DNA of 64,000 nt from Rhizobiales bacterium SYSU XM002 (GCA_009846685.1 VWVY01000007.1:115499-179498), one strand, 5' to 3'. Counted from the first letter of the stretch, positions 17,097-26,652 are shown. Notes: generated by a model from the letters alone, not told the origin. Numbers and translations are program-made.

Positions 17097-18176
17097 AGCC
17101 TCGGCGATCACCGTTTCCGTCATCGCAAGATAAGCATCCGTCGCGCGGTCGACCGCAAAGGCAGCGGCATGGGCCATGCGCGGCATCGGATCTCCCGGCT
17201 CGGCGAGGGCCTTGTCGATCGCCCGCGCGATGGCGCTCGCATCGCCGATCGGCACCACCGTGCCGAAGCGACCGTGCTCCAGGATTTCGCTCGGCCCGTC
17301 GGTTGCGGTCGCAACGACTGGCAGGCCGTGGTCCAGCGCCTCGGCGACGACATTGCCGAAGCTCTCGCGCTTCGATGTCAGCACAAGGCATCGTGCCTGC
17401 CGATAGGCGGCGGAGGGGTCGCGCAAATAGCCCAGAAAACGCACGCGTTCCGCGATACCGAGCCGAGCCGCCTCGCGTTCAAGATCGGCCCGCAACGGAC
17501 CATCACCGACGATGCTGAGTGTCGCGCCTGCATGGGCCACCTTCGAGAAGGCTGCAAGCAGGGTTGGCAGGTCCTTGTCCACGTTGAGCCGGCCGACAAA
17601 CAGCACGATTGGCGCCCTGCCCGCGAGAGCCGCGGCATCGGGCCGGATCTGCTCGCCCTCGGCGCGATAGACCGGATTGTAGATCCGCATCAGCCGGCGG
17701 GAACTGGCGCCGTGCTTTGCGATCAGCGTGTTGCGCAGCCCGTCGGAGACTGTGACAGCCCGGCCGCAAAGCCGCGTAAAGACCGGTGTCAGCCGATTGC
17801 CAAGGCGCGAGAGGAACTGCGGTTCAGACGCGAAGAAGCCGTGGTATGAAATCACGGCGTGCCGGTGACGGAACGTCATCAGCGCTGCGATCATGTGCTT
17901 GAGGTTGGCGACACCGAGCCCCGACAGCGAAACATCCGGTTTCAACGTGAGCAGGAGCCGCGCGAGGCCGAGCGTCGCGCCGAAATGGCCGCGCGGCAAG
18001 GTGACGCGCTTGATAGCCGGATCGATGAAGGTCTCGTTCTCGGCCGCATCGTAATCGACGGCGAAGGTCACCTCGTGGCCACGGCGCGCGAATTCGGATG
18101 CCAGAAGCGCCCAGACCCGTTCTGCGCCGCCGCCGATCAGCGCCGGCATATAAAAGAGATATTTACGTGACGGCAT
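17094..18176 (-). CDS. Glycosyltransferase family 4
   Basis: GT-B glycosyltransferase of 360 residues. The N-terminus YLFYMPALIGGGAERV is typical of GT4 enzymes, the donor-site region reads VLFVGRLNVDKDLPTLL, and the EX7E motif is in KRESFGNVVAEALDHG. The start at 18176 puts the acceptor-domain strand at the N-terminus; an in-frame extension to 18224 would overlap the divergent gene. It probably transfers one sugar of the repeat unit; donor and linkage are unknown. It is convergent with the GT26 gene and divergent from the GINT1-like gene, so it is transcribed alone. Confidence 0.87.
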   Translation of the reverse strand: MPSRKYLFYMPALIGGGAERVWALLASEFARRGHEVTFAVDYDAAENETFIDPAIKRVTLPRGHFGATLGLARLLLTLKPDVSLSGLGVANLKHMIAALMTFRHRHAVISYHGFFASEPQFLSRLGNRLTPVFTRLCGRAVTVSDGLRNTLIAKHGASSRRLMRIYNPVYRAEGEQIRPDAAALAGRAPIVLFVGRLNVDKDLPTLLAAFSKVAHAGATLSIVGDGPLRADLEREAARLGIAERVRFLGYLRDPSAAYRQARCLVLTSKRESFGNVVAEALDHGLPVVATATDGPSEILEHGRFGTVVPIGDASAIARAIDKALAEPGDPMPRMAHAAAFAVDRATDAYLAMTETVIAEA

Positions 18177-18260
18177 TAGCTTGAGACCCAATCCGCTCGG
18201 AATTTCCCGAGACTCGTGCCACAAATTTCAGAAGATTCTGTTTCTCCAGAAGGGGTTGCC

Positions 18261-19706
18261 TTGAAAATCGTCATCGGTCTTGCGGAGGCAGATTGCCGTG
18301 GGTGGCTTGCTGATTTCGCGCGTGATCTGCAGGCGGCCGGCTATTCGCCGCGTTTTGACATACGCCCGTCGTTGGCTGGGCCGGATCACGCGGTTTCGCT
18401 CGCACTCGGCATCGAGAGCCGCCTCTACGGCGTGAGCCGCGACTGTTGGCTTCCGCTGCCTCCCGATAACCTGCCCCGCCTCGCAGCGGACGATATGAGC
18501 ATTTGGACGCTGGATCTCTCCGGTACGACGGGGAGTCAGGCGGATCTGAGTCTTTTGCTCGGACAGGACAGCGTGCTGGCGGACCTCCCGGCGTTCCTCT
18601 TTGCGGGGAACTGGCCAACAGTTGCGCTCCGCCGCCCCGATGGAAGCCTTGCGGCGCACGGATTGCCCTCGGTCGAAGGACCGGAAATTGCTCTCAACAG
18701 CTTGCGCGAGATTACCCGTCGTATCTCGACGCTTGTCCTTATGGCACTAGACGGCAAGGAACGACCATCGATCGAACCGCTCTATGCCGTTCGATCGAAA
18801 AGCCGCTTTGCTCCGCTGTTTTTTGCCGGCCAAAACTTGGTCCGCAAGGTGGCGGAAAAGGCTCTTCCGTCCCGTTTTTGTGCCAACCACTGGCACGTGG
18901 GCATCCGCCCCGCACAGCGGCTCCACCCCGAAAGCGCACAGGCACCCGAAGGGTTCCGCTGGCTCGACGACGACGGCACCCGGTTCTTCGCTGATCCCGT
19001 TCTCTGGCAGGAAGAGGGGCGAAGCTTCCTGTTCGTCGAGGAACTGCCTTATTCGACCTGGAGAGGGATAATCGCCTACACGGAACTCGACGAGAACGGT
19101 TCTCCGATGTTCCGGCCGAAGCCGGTCATCGAGCGGAAGACGCATCTTTCCTACCCCTATCTCTTCCGGCACGACGGGGCGATCTACATGATGCCCGAAA
19201 ATGCGGAGGAAGGGCATGTTCCGCTCTACCGCGCGCGGCAATTTCCCGACGACTGGGAAGAACTCCCGCCACTGATCCCAGGGAAAGAACTGCACGATGC
19301 CACACTTTTCGAGCATGACGGGCGATGGTGGGTACTCGCGAATGCCGCGCCACATGGCAAGGCGAACTGGGATTGTCTCGTCGCCTTCCACGCCCCTTCG
19401 CCGCTTGGACCCTTCACGCCGCATGCGCTCAATCCGATCATGGTTGACGCTCGCCATGCACGATGCGGCGGCCCGCCCTTGCGGATCGACGGGCGGTTGA
19501 TCCGCCCCGTCCAGAACTGCCTCGGCGGCTATGGACGCCGGTTGCATTTCTTCGAGATCGAGGAATTGAGCCCGACATCCTTCCAACAACGACGGCTGGG
19601 TGAATTCGCACCCCAAGCCGGCGCGGCAATGCAAGGCGTGCACACATACGGGCGGACGGACAAATTCGAGGTCATCGATGCGCGCTTCCCGCGCGACCTC
19701 CGCTAG
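18261..19706 (+). CDS. GINT1-like five-bladed propeller protein, putative sugar transferase partner
   Basis: Protein of about 481 residues. The C-terminal half has the GH43-like five-bladed propeller pattern of the glucosamine inositolphosphorylceramide transferase N-terminal domain: FADPVLWQEEGRSFLFVEE, THLSYPYLF, YMMPEN, HDATLFEHDGRWWVLA and IRPVQNC. The N-terminal half starts KIVIGLAEADCRGWLADF and may be a formyltransferase-like or nucleotide-binding domain. The TTG at 18261 is preferred because AGAAGGGG lies just upstream; a GTG at 18216 is the alternative. In bacteria such proteins occur in polysaccharide loci. No catalytic residue is proven, and it could be a hydrolase relative rather than a transferase. 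Confidence 0.7.
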   Translation: MKIVIGLAEADCRGWLADFARDLQAAGYSPRFDIRPSLAGPDHAVSLALGIESRLYGVSRDCWLPLPPDNLPRLAADDMSIWTLDLSGTTGSQADLSLLLGQDSVLADLPAFLFAGNWPTVALRRPDGSLAAHGLPSVEGPEIALNSLREITRRISTLVLMALDGKERPSIEPLYAVRSKSRFAPLFFAGQNLVRKVAEKALPSRFCANHWHVGIRPAQRLHPESAQAPEGFRWLDDDGTRFFADPVLWQEEGRSFLFVEELPYSTWRGIIAYTELDENGSPMFRPKPVIERKTHLSYPYLFRHDGAIYMMPENAEEGHVPLYRARQFPDDWEELPPLIPGKELHDATLFEHDGRWWVLANAAPHGKANWDCLVAFHAPSPLGPFTPHALNPIMVDARHARCGGPPLRIDGRLIRPVQNCLGGYGRRLHFFEIEELSPTSFQQRRLGEFAPQAGAAMQGVHTYGRTDKFEVIDARFPRDLR

Positions 19707-20743
19707 GGACCACCGTCGAGGTTACGCCTCGCAATGAACGGCAGGGCGGCGGCAATCATCACGAAGCGCCCGACATGGTGCGCCGTCACGTAGAGTGGAT
19801 CGAGCCCCAGTGCGAGGCCGAGCAGCACCATCGCCTCCAACCCACCGGGCGCATAAGCGACCAGAACCATGCCAAGCGGCAGACCGATCAGGAATGCGAC
19901 AATCACCGCGCCCAGGGCCGCGATGGCGGATGTCACGAGAAAGACGGCGATGCCCGGAAGCGCCAGCGCCCGGAGCGAGGTGCTGTCAAGCGCGGAGAAA
20001 CGCGACCCGGCGAAAATGCCGACAAGAAGCATCGCGAGACCGGCGACAGCATCCGGCGGCGTGCCGACCACGGTGCCCGCAACATGCAGACCGCCCGTTG
20101 CGGTCATGCCGCCCAGCAGGAACGGCGCCATAACGCCGAGGCGCTCGAATACCAGCGCGATTATAACGCCAGCCGCGCAAATCCCCGCGAAGGCTGGCGC
20201 GGAAAGAAGCGGAATCGGCGCGATATCGATGCGCGGCGCAGACAGGATCACGACGCTTGGCAGCACGGCGATCAGCACGAAGAGACGGAAGGCCTGAATA
20301 GCGGCCACGCGCAACATGTCCACCTTCCGCGTCGCAGCCGTCGCGATCACGACCGAGAGCGCGCCGGGGACGGACGCGAAGAACGCCGTCTCCCGATCCC
20401 AGCCGAAGCCACGCGTTAGAGTCGCACGTCCGGCCTGCACGATGATCCATGTCGTCAGCGCCAACCCGACAAGCGAGGCTGGATAGCGCGAGATGATCCC
20501 GATCATCTCCGGTGTGATCGCCGAACCCGTAACAATGCCGGCGAGCAGCATGCCGACATCGCGCAGGAACGATGGAAGATAGGGATCGAAGCCGAAGCGA
20601 ATGACGCCGACCATCCCCACCATCGCGCCGGAAAGCCAGGGTGCGGGCAGGCCAAGCAACCAGAAGACGGCACCGCCGAGAACCCCGCCGGCAAGCGTCG
20701 GCAGGATGCGCCGGAGGAAAATCTCCCGCGCTTCGTCCGTCAC
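19703..20743 (-). CDS. AbrB family membrane protein
   Basis: Integral membrane protein of 346 residues with about ten helices arranged as two similar halves, each with the AbrB-duplication pattern (LGLPAPWLSGAMVG in the first half, AGLAMLLVGIFAGSRFSA in the second). The family was once called ammonia monooxygenase-like or a regulator, but its real role is unknown and it may be a transporter. Its start overlaps the aminotransferase stop as ATGA, so both are made together, which could suggest export or uptake of an amino or keto acid. Its TAG stop overlaps the TAG stop of the convergent propeller gene inside the palindrome CTAG. Confidence 0.82.
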   Translation of the reverse strand: MTDEAREIFLRRILPTLAGGVLGGAVFWLLGLPAPWLSGAMVGMVGVIRFGFDPYLPSFLRDVGMLLAGIVTGSAITPEMIGIISRYPASLVGLALTTWIIVQAGRATLTRGFGWDRETAFFASVPGALSVVIATAATRKVDMLRVAAIQAFRLFVLIAVLPSVVILSAPRIDIAPIPLLSAPAFAGICAAGVIIALVFERLGVMAPFLLGGMTATGGLHVAGTVVGTPPDAVAGLAMLLVGIFAGSRFSALDSTSLRALALPGIAVFLVTSAIAALGAVIVAFLIGLPLGMVLVAYAPGGLEAMVLLGLALGLDPLYVTAHHVGRFVMIAAALPFIARRNLDGGP

Positions 20744-21921
20744 AGAGCGTTGACGGCGCGCACCAGACGTTCCGCCGCCTCCGCGATATCGTCAGAACGG
20801 CGCAGATAGCACAGGCGGAGATAGCCCTGCCCCCTCGCGCCGAAAGCCGTGCCCGGGGCAAGCCCGACGTTCGCCTCGTCGATCAGATGAAAGGCGAGCC
20901 TGCGTGTATCCTCGACTCCCTCGACCCCGAAAAAGAGGTAGAACGCTCCCTGCGGCGGCGCAAAACGGAAGCGCGGTGCCCGGGAGAAGGCTTCGACAAG
21001 CAGGTCGCGGTTATGACGGGCCTGCGTGACCTGCTCGCGAATGAAGTCCTCCCCGCCCCGGATCGCCGCTTCCGCCGCGCGCTGGGAGAAAACCGCCGTG
21101 CCGGAACTCGAATACTGGATGAGGTTGACGATGGTCTGCCCGAGCACCGCCGGCGCCTCAAGCCAACCGACTCGCCAGCCGGTCATCGCCCAGTTCTTCG
21201 ACATGGTCTGCACGAAGAAGATGCGATCGTCAGCGCTCATCAGGTCGCGGAAGGATGGCGCACGCGCGCCCTCGTAATAGAATTGCCCATAGATCTCGTC
21301 GGCGATGATCCAGAGACCGTGCTTGCGGGCGATCTCCAGTATCGCGGCGAGTTCCTCGGTCGACGCGGTCCAACCGGTCGGATTCGCCGGCGAATTGATG
21401 ACGATCAGCCTCGTGCGCGGGGTCACGGCGGAGGCGATCGCCTCGATATCGATCTGCCAGCCGGCATTGCCGAAGCGCATCGGCACCTCGCAGGGGCTCG
21501 CGCCCGACACTGTTACCGCGCCTATGAAATTCGGCCAGGCCGGCGTCGGGACGATCACCTCGTCCCCCGGCCCGGCAGCCAGCGTCGTGGCGATCTGAAG
21601 CGCGTGCATGCCGCCCGACGTGACGAAGATCCGCTCAGCCGCGACCGGCTTGGCGTAAAGATCCGTCAGGTAGGCGGCGATCGCCTCGCGCAGGCTCGGG
21701 ATACCCGCCTGATACGTATAGAAGGTCTCGCCTTCCGCGAGCGATTTCCGCGCGGCCTCGGCGATGAAAGCGGGCGTCGGCCGATCGCCCTCGCCCACCC
21801 AGAGCGGCAGAAGGCCAGGCTTGTTGCGGCCGTAATCGAAGACCTCGACGATGCCGCTCGACGGAGCGGCCAACGCGTTGGCGCGGATGGAAAGGCGATC
21901 GAGAGAAGGAGGATTCGTCAT
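20740..21921 (-). CDS. PLP-dependent aminotransferase, class I/II
   Basis: Fold-type I aminotransferase of 393 residues that exchanges an amino group between an amino acid and a keto acid. The cofactor lysine is in TMSKNWAMTGWRVG, the PLP-phosphate contacts in TSGGMHALQ, the Asn and Tyr contacts in SPANPTGW and IADEIYGQF, and the substrate carboxylate arginine in YLRLCYLRRS. The start at 21921 was chosen over the longer open frame because family similarity begins there. It is cotranscribed with the AbrB-type membrane protein. The specific substrate (aspartate, alanine or aromatic) cannot be told from these motifs. Confidence 0.87.
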   Translation of the reverse strand: MTNPPSLDRLSIRANALAAPSSGIVEVFDYGRNKPGLLPLWVGEGDRPTPAFIAEAARKSLAEGETFYTYQAGIPSLREAIAAYLTDLYAKPVAAERIFVTSGGMHALQIATTLAAGPGDEVIVPTPAWPNFIGAVTVSGASPCEVPMRFGNAGWQIDIEAIASAVTPRTRLIVINSPANPTGWTASTEELAAILEIARKHGLWIIADEIYGQFYYEGARAPSFRDLMSADDRIFFVQTMSKNWAMTGWRVGWLEAPAVLGQTIVNLIQYSSSGTAVFSQRAAEAAIRGGEDFIREQVTQARHNRDLLVEAFSRAPRFRFAPPQGAFYLFFGVEGVEDTRRLAFHLIDEANVGLAPGTAFGARGQGYLRLCYLRRSDDIAEAAERLVRAVNAL

Positions 21922-21975
21922 TGGTCCGGTTATGGGCCAGCCCCGGGCGCCATGCAATCCGGTCCGGTCGACAAA

Positions 21976-22002
21976 ATACGGGCCGCGCTTGTGACGCGGC
22001 CC
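21976..22002 (-). terminator. Rho-independent terminator of mscL
   Basis: Perfect 8-base GC stem (GGGCCGCG with CGCGGCCC) around a 7-base loop, followed on the minus strand by GTATTTTG. It lies 25 bases past the mscL stop. Confidence 0.7.
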
Positions 22003-22027
22003 GGCATGGCAAGAGGGAGAACGCCGC

Positions 22028-22444
22028 TCACTTCTTGAGGAGATCGCGGATTTCCATCAGCAGCTTCTCCTGAGCCGGCGGTTCAGCCGGTGCCGCGGGA
22101 GCTTCTTCCTCTTTCTTCTTCAGGTTGTTCATGCCCTTGACGACCATGAACAGGACCCAAGCGATGATGACAAAATTGATCACCACAGTCAGGAAGTTGC
22201 CCCAGCCGAGAACGACGGCGGTCTTCTTTGCATCGGCAAGTCCCGCGCCCTGCGCTGCCGTGCCCTTGAGCACGAGATACAGGTTGGAGAAGTCGACATT
22301 GCCGATGACCGCCGAGATCAGCGGCATGAAGACGTCGCCCACCATCGAGTCGACGATCTTGCCAAAGGCGGCGCCGATGATGACACCGATCGCCAGATCC
22401 ACCACGTTGCCCTTAAGAGCGAACTCTTTGAACTCTTTCAACAT
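22028..22444 (-). CDS. mscL: Large-conductance mechanosensitive channel MscL
   Basis: Homopentameric inner-membrane channel of 138 residues that opens under turgor to release solutes. The conserved N-terminal amphipathic helix and pore helix are clear: [18 protein letters not shown], then [16 protein letters not shown]. The second membrane helix is [20 protein letters not shown], followed by an acidic-proline linker and the C-terminal bundle helix [13 protein letters not shown]. Length is normal for the family. The start at 22444 is set by this invariant N-terminus; the open frame upstream to 22579 is not conserved. It is transcribed alone, divergent from the hybrid kinase. Confidence 0.97.
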   Translation of the reverse strand: MLKEFKEFALKGNVVDLAIGVIIGAAFGKIVDSMVGDVFMPLISAVIGNVDFSNLYLVLKGTAAQGAGLADAKKTAVVLGWGNFLTVVINFVIIAWVLFMVVKGMNNLKKKEEEAPAAPAEPPAQEKLLMEIRDLLKK

Positions 22445-22678
22445 TCCGGTTTGGCCCTTCCCTGCCAAAAGGCCGGACTCCAAGAAAGACATCCGGCCAA
22501 TACCCCGACGCGCCCCGGCCTTCCGCCTATCTTCAGCTACGCCGAGGGCGAAGCTATACGAAGGTCTGATATTCAGCAATCCGAACTCGGCTTAACGGCG
22601 CCAAGCCCTTGTGCCGACTTGCGAAGCCTTGCGCGCCATGGAACATTCATTTCCCCGCAAGAAGGGACAGGACAGCGA

Positions 22679-25600
22679 ATGCTCACAGGCTGGGTCGCGC
22701 TCGTTTCGGCGATGGTCTATCTGCTCGCCTTGTTCGCGATCGCCTATTACGGCGATACGCGGGGCGGCTTCCTGCTCAAGGGGCGTGCACGCTCGACGAT
22801 CTATGCCCTTACGCTCGCGGTCTATTGCACCTCCTGGACCTTCCTCGGTTCAGTGGGGCTTGCCTCCCATGCAGGCCTCGACTTCCTGCCGATCTATCTC
22901 GGCCCGCTGATCGGCATCCTGCTCGGGCTTCCGTTAATCGCGCGGATCACCCATATCGTAAAATCGCAGCGCATCACCTCGGTCGCGGATTTCATCGGCG
23001 CGCGCTACGGCAAGAGCGGCAAGGTGGCAGCGCTCGTTGCGGTGATCGCGGTTGTCGGCACCGTCCCCTATATCGCGCTCCAGCTGAAGGCGATTTCCGC
23101 CGCTCTCGAAATCATCGTCTTCCGTCAGTTCGGCTATGTACCGCACTTCGGCGGCCTTGCGGCACTCGGCGATGTCTCGCTGTTCGTCACTATCGTACTC
23201 GCAGCCTTTGCAATTGCGTTCGGCACGCGCCACATCGATGCGACAGAGCATCAGGACGGGCTGATGCTGGCCGTCGCCGCTGAGTCGCTCGTGAAACTGG
23301 TGGCCTTTCTCGCCGTTGGTGTTTTCGTCGCTTATTTCATGTTCGACGGCTTCCATGACCTCTTCACGAAGGCGAAGGAAGTGCCTGCCGCCGCGGCCAT
23401 GCTGTCGACGCCCCCCAACCCCTGGGTCTGGACAACGACGACCCTGCTTGCGGCCTGTGCGATCTTTCTCCTCCCGCGCCAGTTCCACGTGATGGTGGTC
23501 GAAAACCGTGATGCGCGCGATCTTCGGCAGGTCGCCTGGCAGTTTCCGGCTTATCTCGTTGCGATCAACGTCTTCGTCATTCCCATCGCGCTTGCGGGGC
23601 TCATCACGTTTCCGCAAATCGGGGTCGATCGAGATTTCATGGTGCTCTCACTGCCACTGCAGGCAGAGGCCGGCACCATCGCCCTCATCGCGTTCATCGG
23701 CGCGCTTTCGGCTGCGACCGCGATGGTGATCGTCGAATCCGTCGCCTGCGGCATCATGATTTCGAACGATCTGGCGATGCCCTTCCTGCTCCGGCGCACC
23801 GACCTGCGTCCGAAGGATTTGATGAGCGAGAACCCCGCCGACCAAACGGTCAGCCCCAACATGGTGCAGACCGTGCTCACGATCCGGCGTATCGCGGTCG
23901 TCGTCATCCTCTTCCTCGGCTTCCTCTACTACCGCAGCTCGGAGAAGGCGGCGCTGGCCTCGATCGGCCTTCTCTCGTTCGCCGCCATCGCCCAGCTCGT
24001 ACCCGCCTTCTTCCTCGGGCTCTTCTGGCAGCGTGTGAACGCCGCCGGCGCCGTTGCGGGGCTGAGCATCGGCTTCCTGAGCTGGCTCTATCTCCTGTTC
24101 CTGCCCACGCTCGCGGGCGAGGGGGGGTACCTCGCGCATTTCGTTCGCGAAGGGCCGATGGGGTTCACCTTCCTCGCCCCACACCGGTTGATGTTCGCCG
24201 AGGTTCCGCACCTCGTCCAGGGCGTGGTGATCTCGCTCGGTCTCAACACACTCGCGTTGATCGCCTTCTCCTATTTGCGCGAGGCGAGCCCGATCGAGCA
24301 CTTACAGGCAAGCCTCTTCACCGGTCCGGAGGCGACGGCCACCGGCCCCGGCTTCAAACTCTGGCGAAGCTCCGTCTCGGTCGACGACCTCCGGTCAACG
24401 GTCGCGCGCTATCTCGGCGACGAGCGCACCGAACGCGCGTTCCATTCGTTCGAGAAACAGCAGGGCAGCGTCTTCACGCCTGGGCAGGAAGCGGATGCGC
24501 ATACGATCCGCTTCGCAGAGCAACTGCTCGCATCCGCGATCGGCGCCGCCTCGTCGCGCCTCGTCCTTTCGCTGATGCTCAGGCGACGCAACGTCTCGAC
24601 CGAGGCCGCCCTCAAACTGCTCGACGATGCCTCGGCAGCAATCCAGTATTCGCGCACGCTCCTCCAGCACGGCCTCGACCATACTCGGCAGGGCGTGACG
24701 GTTTTCGATCAGGAACTGCGGCTCATGTGCTGGAATCGCGCGTTCCAGGATCTTTTCAACCTGCCGCCGCATCTCGTTCGCTTCGGCATCGGGATGGACG
24801 AGATCATCGCGTTCAACGCGCGACGCGGCCTTTACGGCAAATCGACCTCGGCGGATGTGATCGCGCAGCGCATTCTCGCGCTGGTGCGGGAAACCGTTCC
24901 GCAGCGCCTCCGCCTCACACCCTCGGGGCGGGTGATCGAGATCCGCTCCAACCACCTTCCCGATGGCGGTCTCGTCACCACCTATTCGGACATTACGGAC
25001 GCGGTCGCCGCCGAGAAAGCGCTCGAGGATGCGAACGCCACGCTCGAACGTCGCGTGAAAAAACGCACCGAGGAGCTGATGCAGGCGAACAAGGAACTCG
25101 CCCGCGCCAAGCTCGAAGCCGAGGAGGCGAATGTCTCGAAAACGCGGTTCCTCGCAGCCGCGAGCCACGACATCATCCAGCCGCTCAACGCGGCCCGCCT
25201 CTATTCGACGGCCCTGAGCGAGGCCTTGCGCGGCAGCGCGCAGGTCGAGCTTGCCAGCAATGTCGAGGTATCGCTCAATGCGGTGGAGGATGTGCTCTCC
25301 GCCCTGCTCGAAATCTCCCGGCTCGATGCCGGCAAGCTCCAGCCGGAACTCTCGACCTTTTCGATCGGCGATCTGCTGAGCCAGCTCCAGATCGAATTCG
25401 AGCCGGTGGCCGCCGCGAAGGGAATCCGCCTGACGGTGTTGCCCTGTTCGCTGATGGTCAATTCGGATCGCCGCATGCTGCGCCGCGTGCTGCAGAACCT
25501 CATCTCCAACGCGATCAAATATACGGTTAAGGGCCGCGTGCTGGTCGGCACCCGCCGCGGGCCGGCAACCCTCAAGATTCTTGTCTACGATACCGGCATC

Positions 25601-26248
25601 GGCATTCCGGCGAACAAGCAGAAGGCCGTGTTCAAGGAATTCCAGCGGCTCGATCAGGGCGCGCGCATCGAGCGAGGGTTGGGGCTCGGGTTGTCGATCG
25701 TCGAGCGGATCATCAAGGTTCTGGGCCTTAAACTGGATCTCGCCTCGCGCGCCGGCAAGGGTACGGTATTCGCCGTTTCCGTGCCCCATTCCGGCATCCG
25801 CAGCCCGCCGGCAACGGGCACCGCCGATCAGCAGGCGCCCGCCGCAGCCTACTCGCCGCTTTCCGGCCTCAGCGTCATCGTCATCGACAACGAGCCGACG
25901 ATCCTCGACGGGATGAACCGCATGCTCTCGGGTTGGGGCTGCACGGTCGTCACCGCCAACGACGCGGAGGACGCGATCTGGCGCCTAAAGACAGCGCATA
26001 TCTGGCCGGATATCGCCCTCGTGGACTATCAACTCGATACCGGCAACGGCATCGACGCGGTCAGGGCACTTCGCCGGCAGTTCGCCTCGACGCTGCCCGC
26101 GGTTCTCATCACGGCGGACCGCTCGCCCGAAATCCGCGAGAAGGCGCAGAACGAGCGGCTCGAATTCCTCAACAAGCCGGTGCGCCCACCGGCGCTGCGC
26201 GCTCTGCTCGCACAATTGCGGCTCCGTGCCGGGCAGGCAGCGGAATAG
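22679..26248 (+). CDS. Hybrid sensor histidine kinase with Na+/solute-symporter-like N-terminus
   Basis: Membrane sensor of 1189 residues of the NahK/ErcS-like type. The first ~500 residues form 12-13 helices with a sodium/solute symporter (PutP-like) pattern. A PAS region follows (about 660-760, HTRQGVTVFDQELRLMCWNR), then a coiled coil, the phosphoacceptor His near 829 in AASHDIIQPLN, the ATPase domain (NLISNAIKYT, DTGIGIP, GLGLGLSIVERI) and a C-terminal receiver domain with its Asp near 1115 in LVDYQLD. The ATG at 22679 follows GGGACAGG. Such kinases often signal to LuxR-type regulators; one lies at 47812, but partnership is only a guess. Ligand unknown. Confidence 0.92.
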   Translation: MLTGWVALVSAMVYLLALFAIAYYGDTRGGFLLKGRARSTIYALTLAVYCTSWTFLGSVGLASHAGLDFLPIYLGPLIGILLGLPLIARITHIVKSQRITSVADFIGARYGKSGKVAALVAVIAVVGTVPYIALQLKAISAALEIIVFRQFGYVPHFGGLAALGDVSLFVTIVLAAFAIAFGTRHIDATEHQDGLMLAVAAESLVKLVAFLAVGVFVAYFMFDGFHDLFTKAKEVPAAAAMLSTPPNPWVWTTTTLLAACAIFLLPRQFHVMVVENRDARDLRQVAWQFPAYLVAINVFVIPIALAGLITFPQIGVDRDFMVLSLPLQAEAGTIALIAFIGALSAATAMVIVESVACGIMISNDLAMPFLLRRTDLRPKDLMSENPADQTVSPNMVQTVLTIRRIAVVVILFLGFLYYRSSEKAALASIGLLSFAAIAQLVPAFFLGLFWQRVNAAGAVAGLSIGFLSWLYLLFLPTLAGEGGYLAHFVREGPMGFTFLAPHRLMFAEVPHLVQGVVISLGLNTLALIAFSYLREASPIEHLQASLFTGPEATATGPGFKLWRSSVSVDDLRSTVARYLGDERTERAFHSFEKQQGSVFTPGQEADAHTIRFAEQLLASAIGAASSRLVLSLMLRRRNVSTEAALKLLDDASAAIQYSRTLLQHGLDHTRQGVTVFDQELRLMCWNRAFQDLFNLPPHLVRFGIGMDEIIAFNARRGLYGKSTSADVIAQRILALVRETVPQRLRLTPSGRVIEIRSNHLPDGGLVTTYSDITDAVAAEKALEDANATLERRVKKRTEELMQANKELARAKLEAEEANVSKTRFLAAASHDIIQPLNAARLYSTALSEALRGSAQVELASNVEVSLNAVEDVLSALLEISRLDAGKLQPELSTFSIGDLLSQLQIEFEPVAAAKGIRLTVLPCSLMVNSDRRMLRRVLQNLISNAIKYTVKGRVLVGTRRGPATLKILVYDTGIGIPANKQKAVFKEFQRLDQGARIERGLGLGLSIVERIIKVLGLKLDLASRAGKGTVFAVSVPHSGIRSPPATGTADQQAPAAAYSPLSGLSVIVIDNEPTILDGMNRMLSGWGCTVVTANDAEDAIWRLKTAHIWPDIALVDYQLDTGNGIDAVRALRRQFASTLPAVLITADRSPEIREKAQNERLEFLNKPVRPPALRALLAQLRLRAGQAAE

Positions 26249-26289
26249 CGCATCTTGTAGGACGTGGCCGTCCGGGCTAGAGAACGGGG

Positions 26290-26652
26290 ATGCGTGCAAG
26301 ATCCTCCGTCATCGGCCTGTTGCGGATCATCCTGATCCCGCTCGTCTGCGCGCTGTTCGCGCTTTCCGGGGTCGCTTCCTCGCGCGCCAATGGCACGCGG
26401 CTCGCGGACCCCGACCGTCTGGCGAAACTCGCACTGTGCCTGCCTTCCGGCCTGCCGACCGACGAGGCGCCGCACGATCACGATTGCGGCGACTGCTGCC
26501 TCGTCGTTCCCGTCGCGCTCGCCCCGCCGCAGCCTGTCGTACTCGCCGCTCCAGCGGTTACTGGTAGAGCTGACCCGCGCGAGAGGAGCGCCCGGCGTAC
26601 CAGCGATGACTATCTCCTGCCTTGGTCGAGAGGCCCGCCTGCGACGACCTGA
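26290..26652 (+). CDS. DUF2946-like small exported protein, copper-linked
   Basis: Protein of 120 residues with an N-terminal hydrophobic signal or anchor (IILIPLVCALFALSGVA) and a compact His/Cys cluster PHDHDCGDCCL near residues 60-72, followed by a hydrophobic stretch rich in Pro and Val. This layout matches DUF2946 proteins that accompany copper genes. It sits 38 bases before a PCuAC chaperone and upstream of a SCO gene, so it probably binds or handles copper in the periplasm. The C-terminal 35 residues are polar and poorly informative. The biochemical role of this family is not established. Confidence 0.68.
   Translation: MRARSSVIGLLRIILIPLVCALFALSGVASSRANGTRLADPDRLAKLALCLPSGLPTDEAPHDHDCGDCCLVVPVALAPPQPVVLAAPAVTGRADPRERSARRTSDDYLLPWSRGPPATT

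Noticed and set aside
24395..25789. 464-codon open frame antisense to the hybrid kinase
   Set aside because: Mirrors the kinase core codons; no independent motif.
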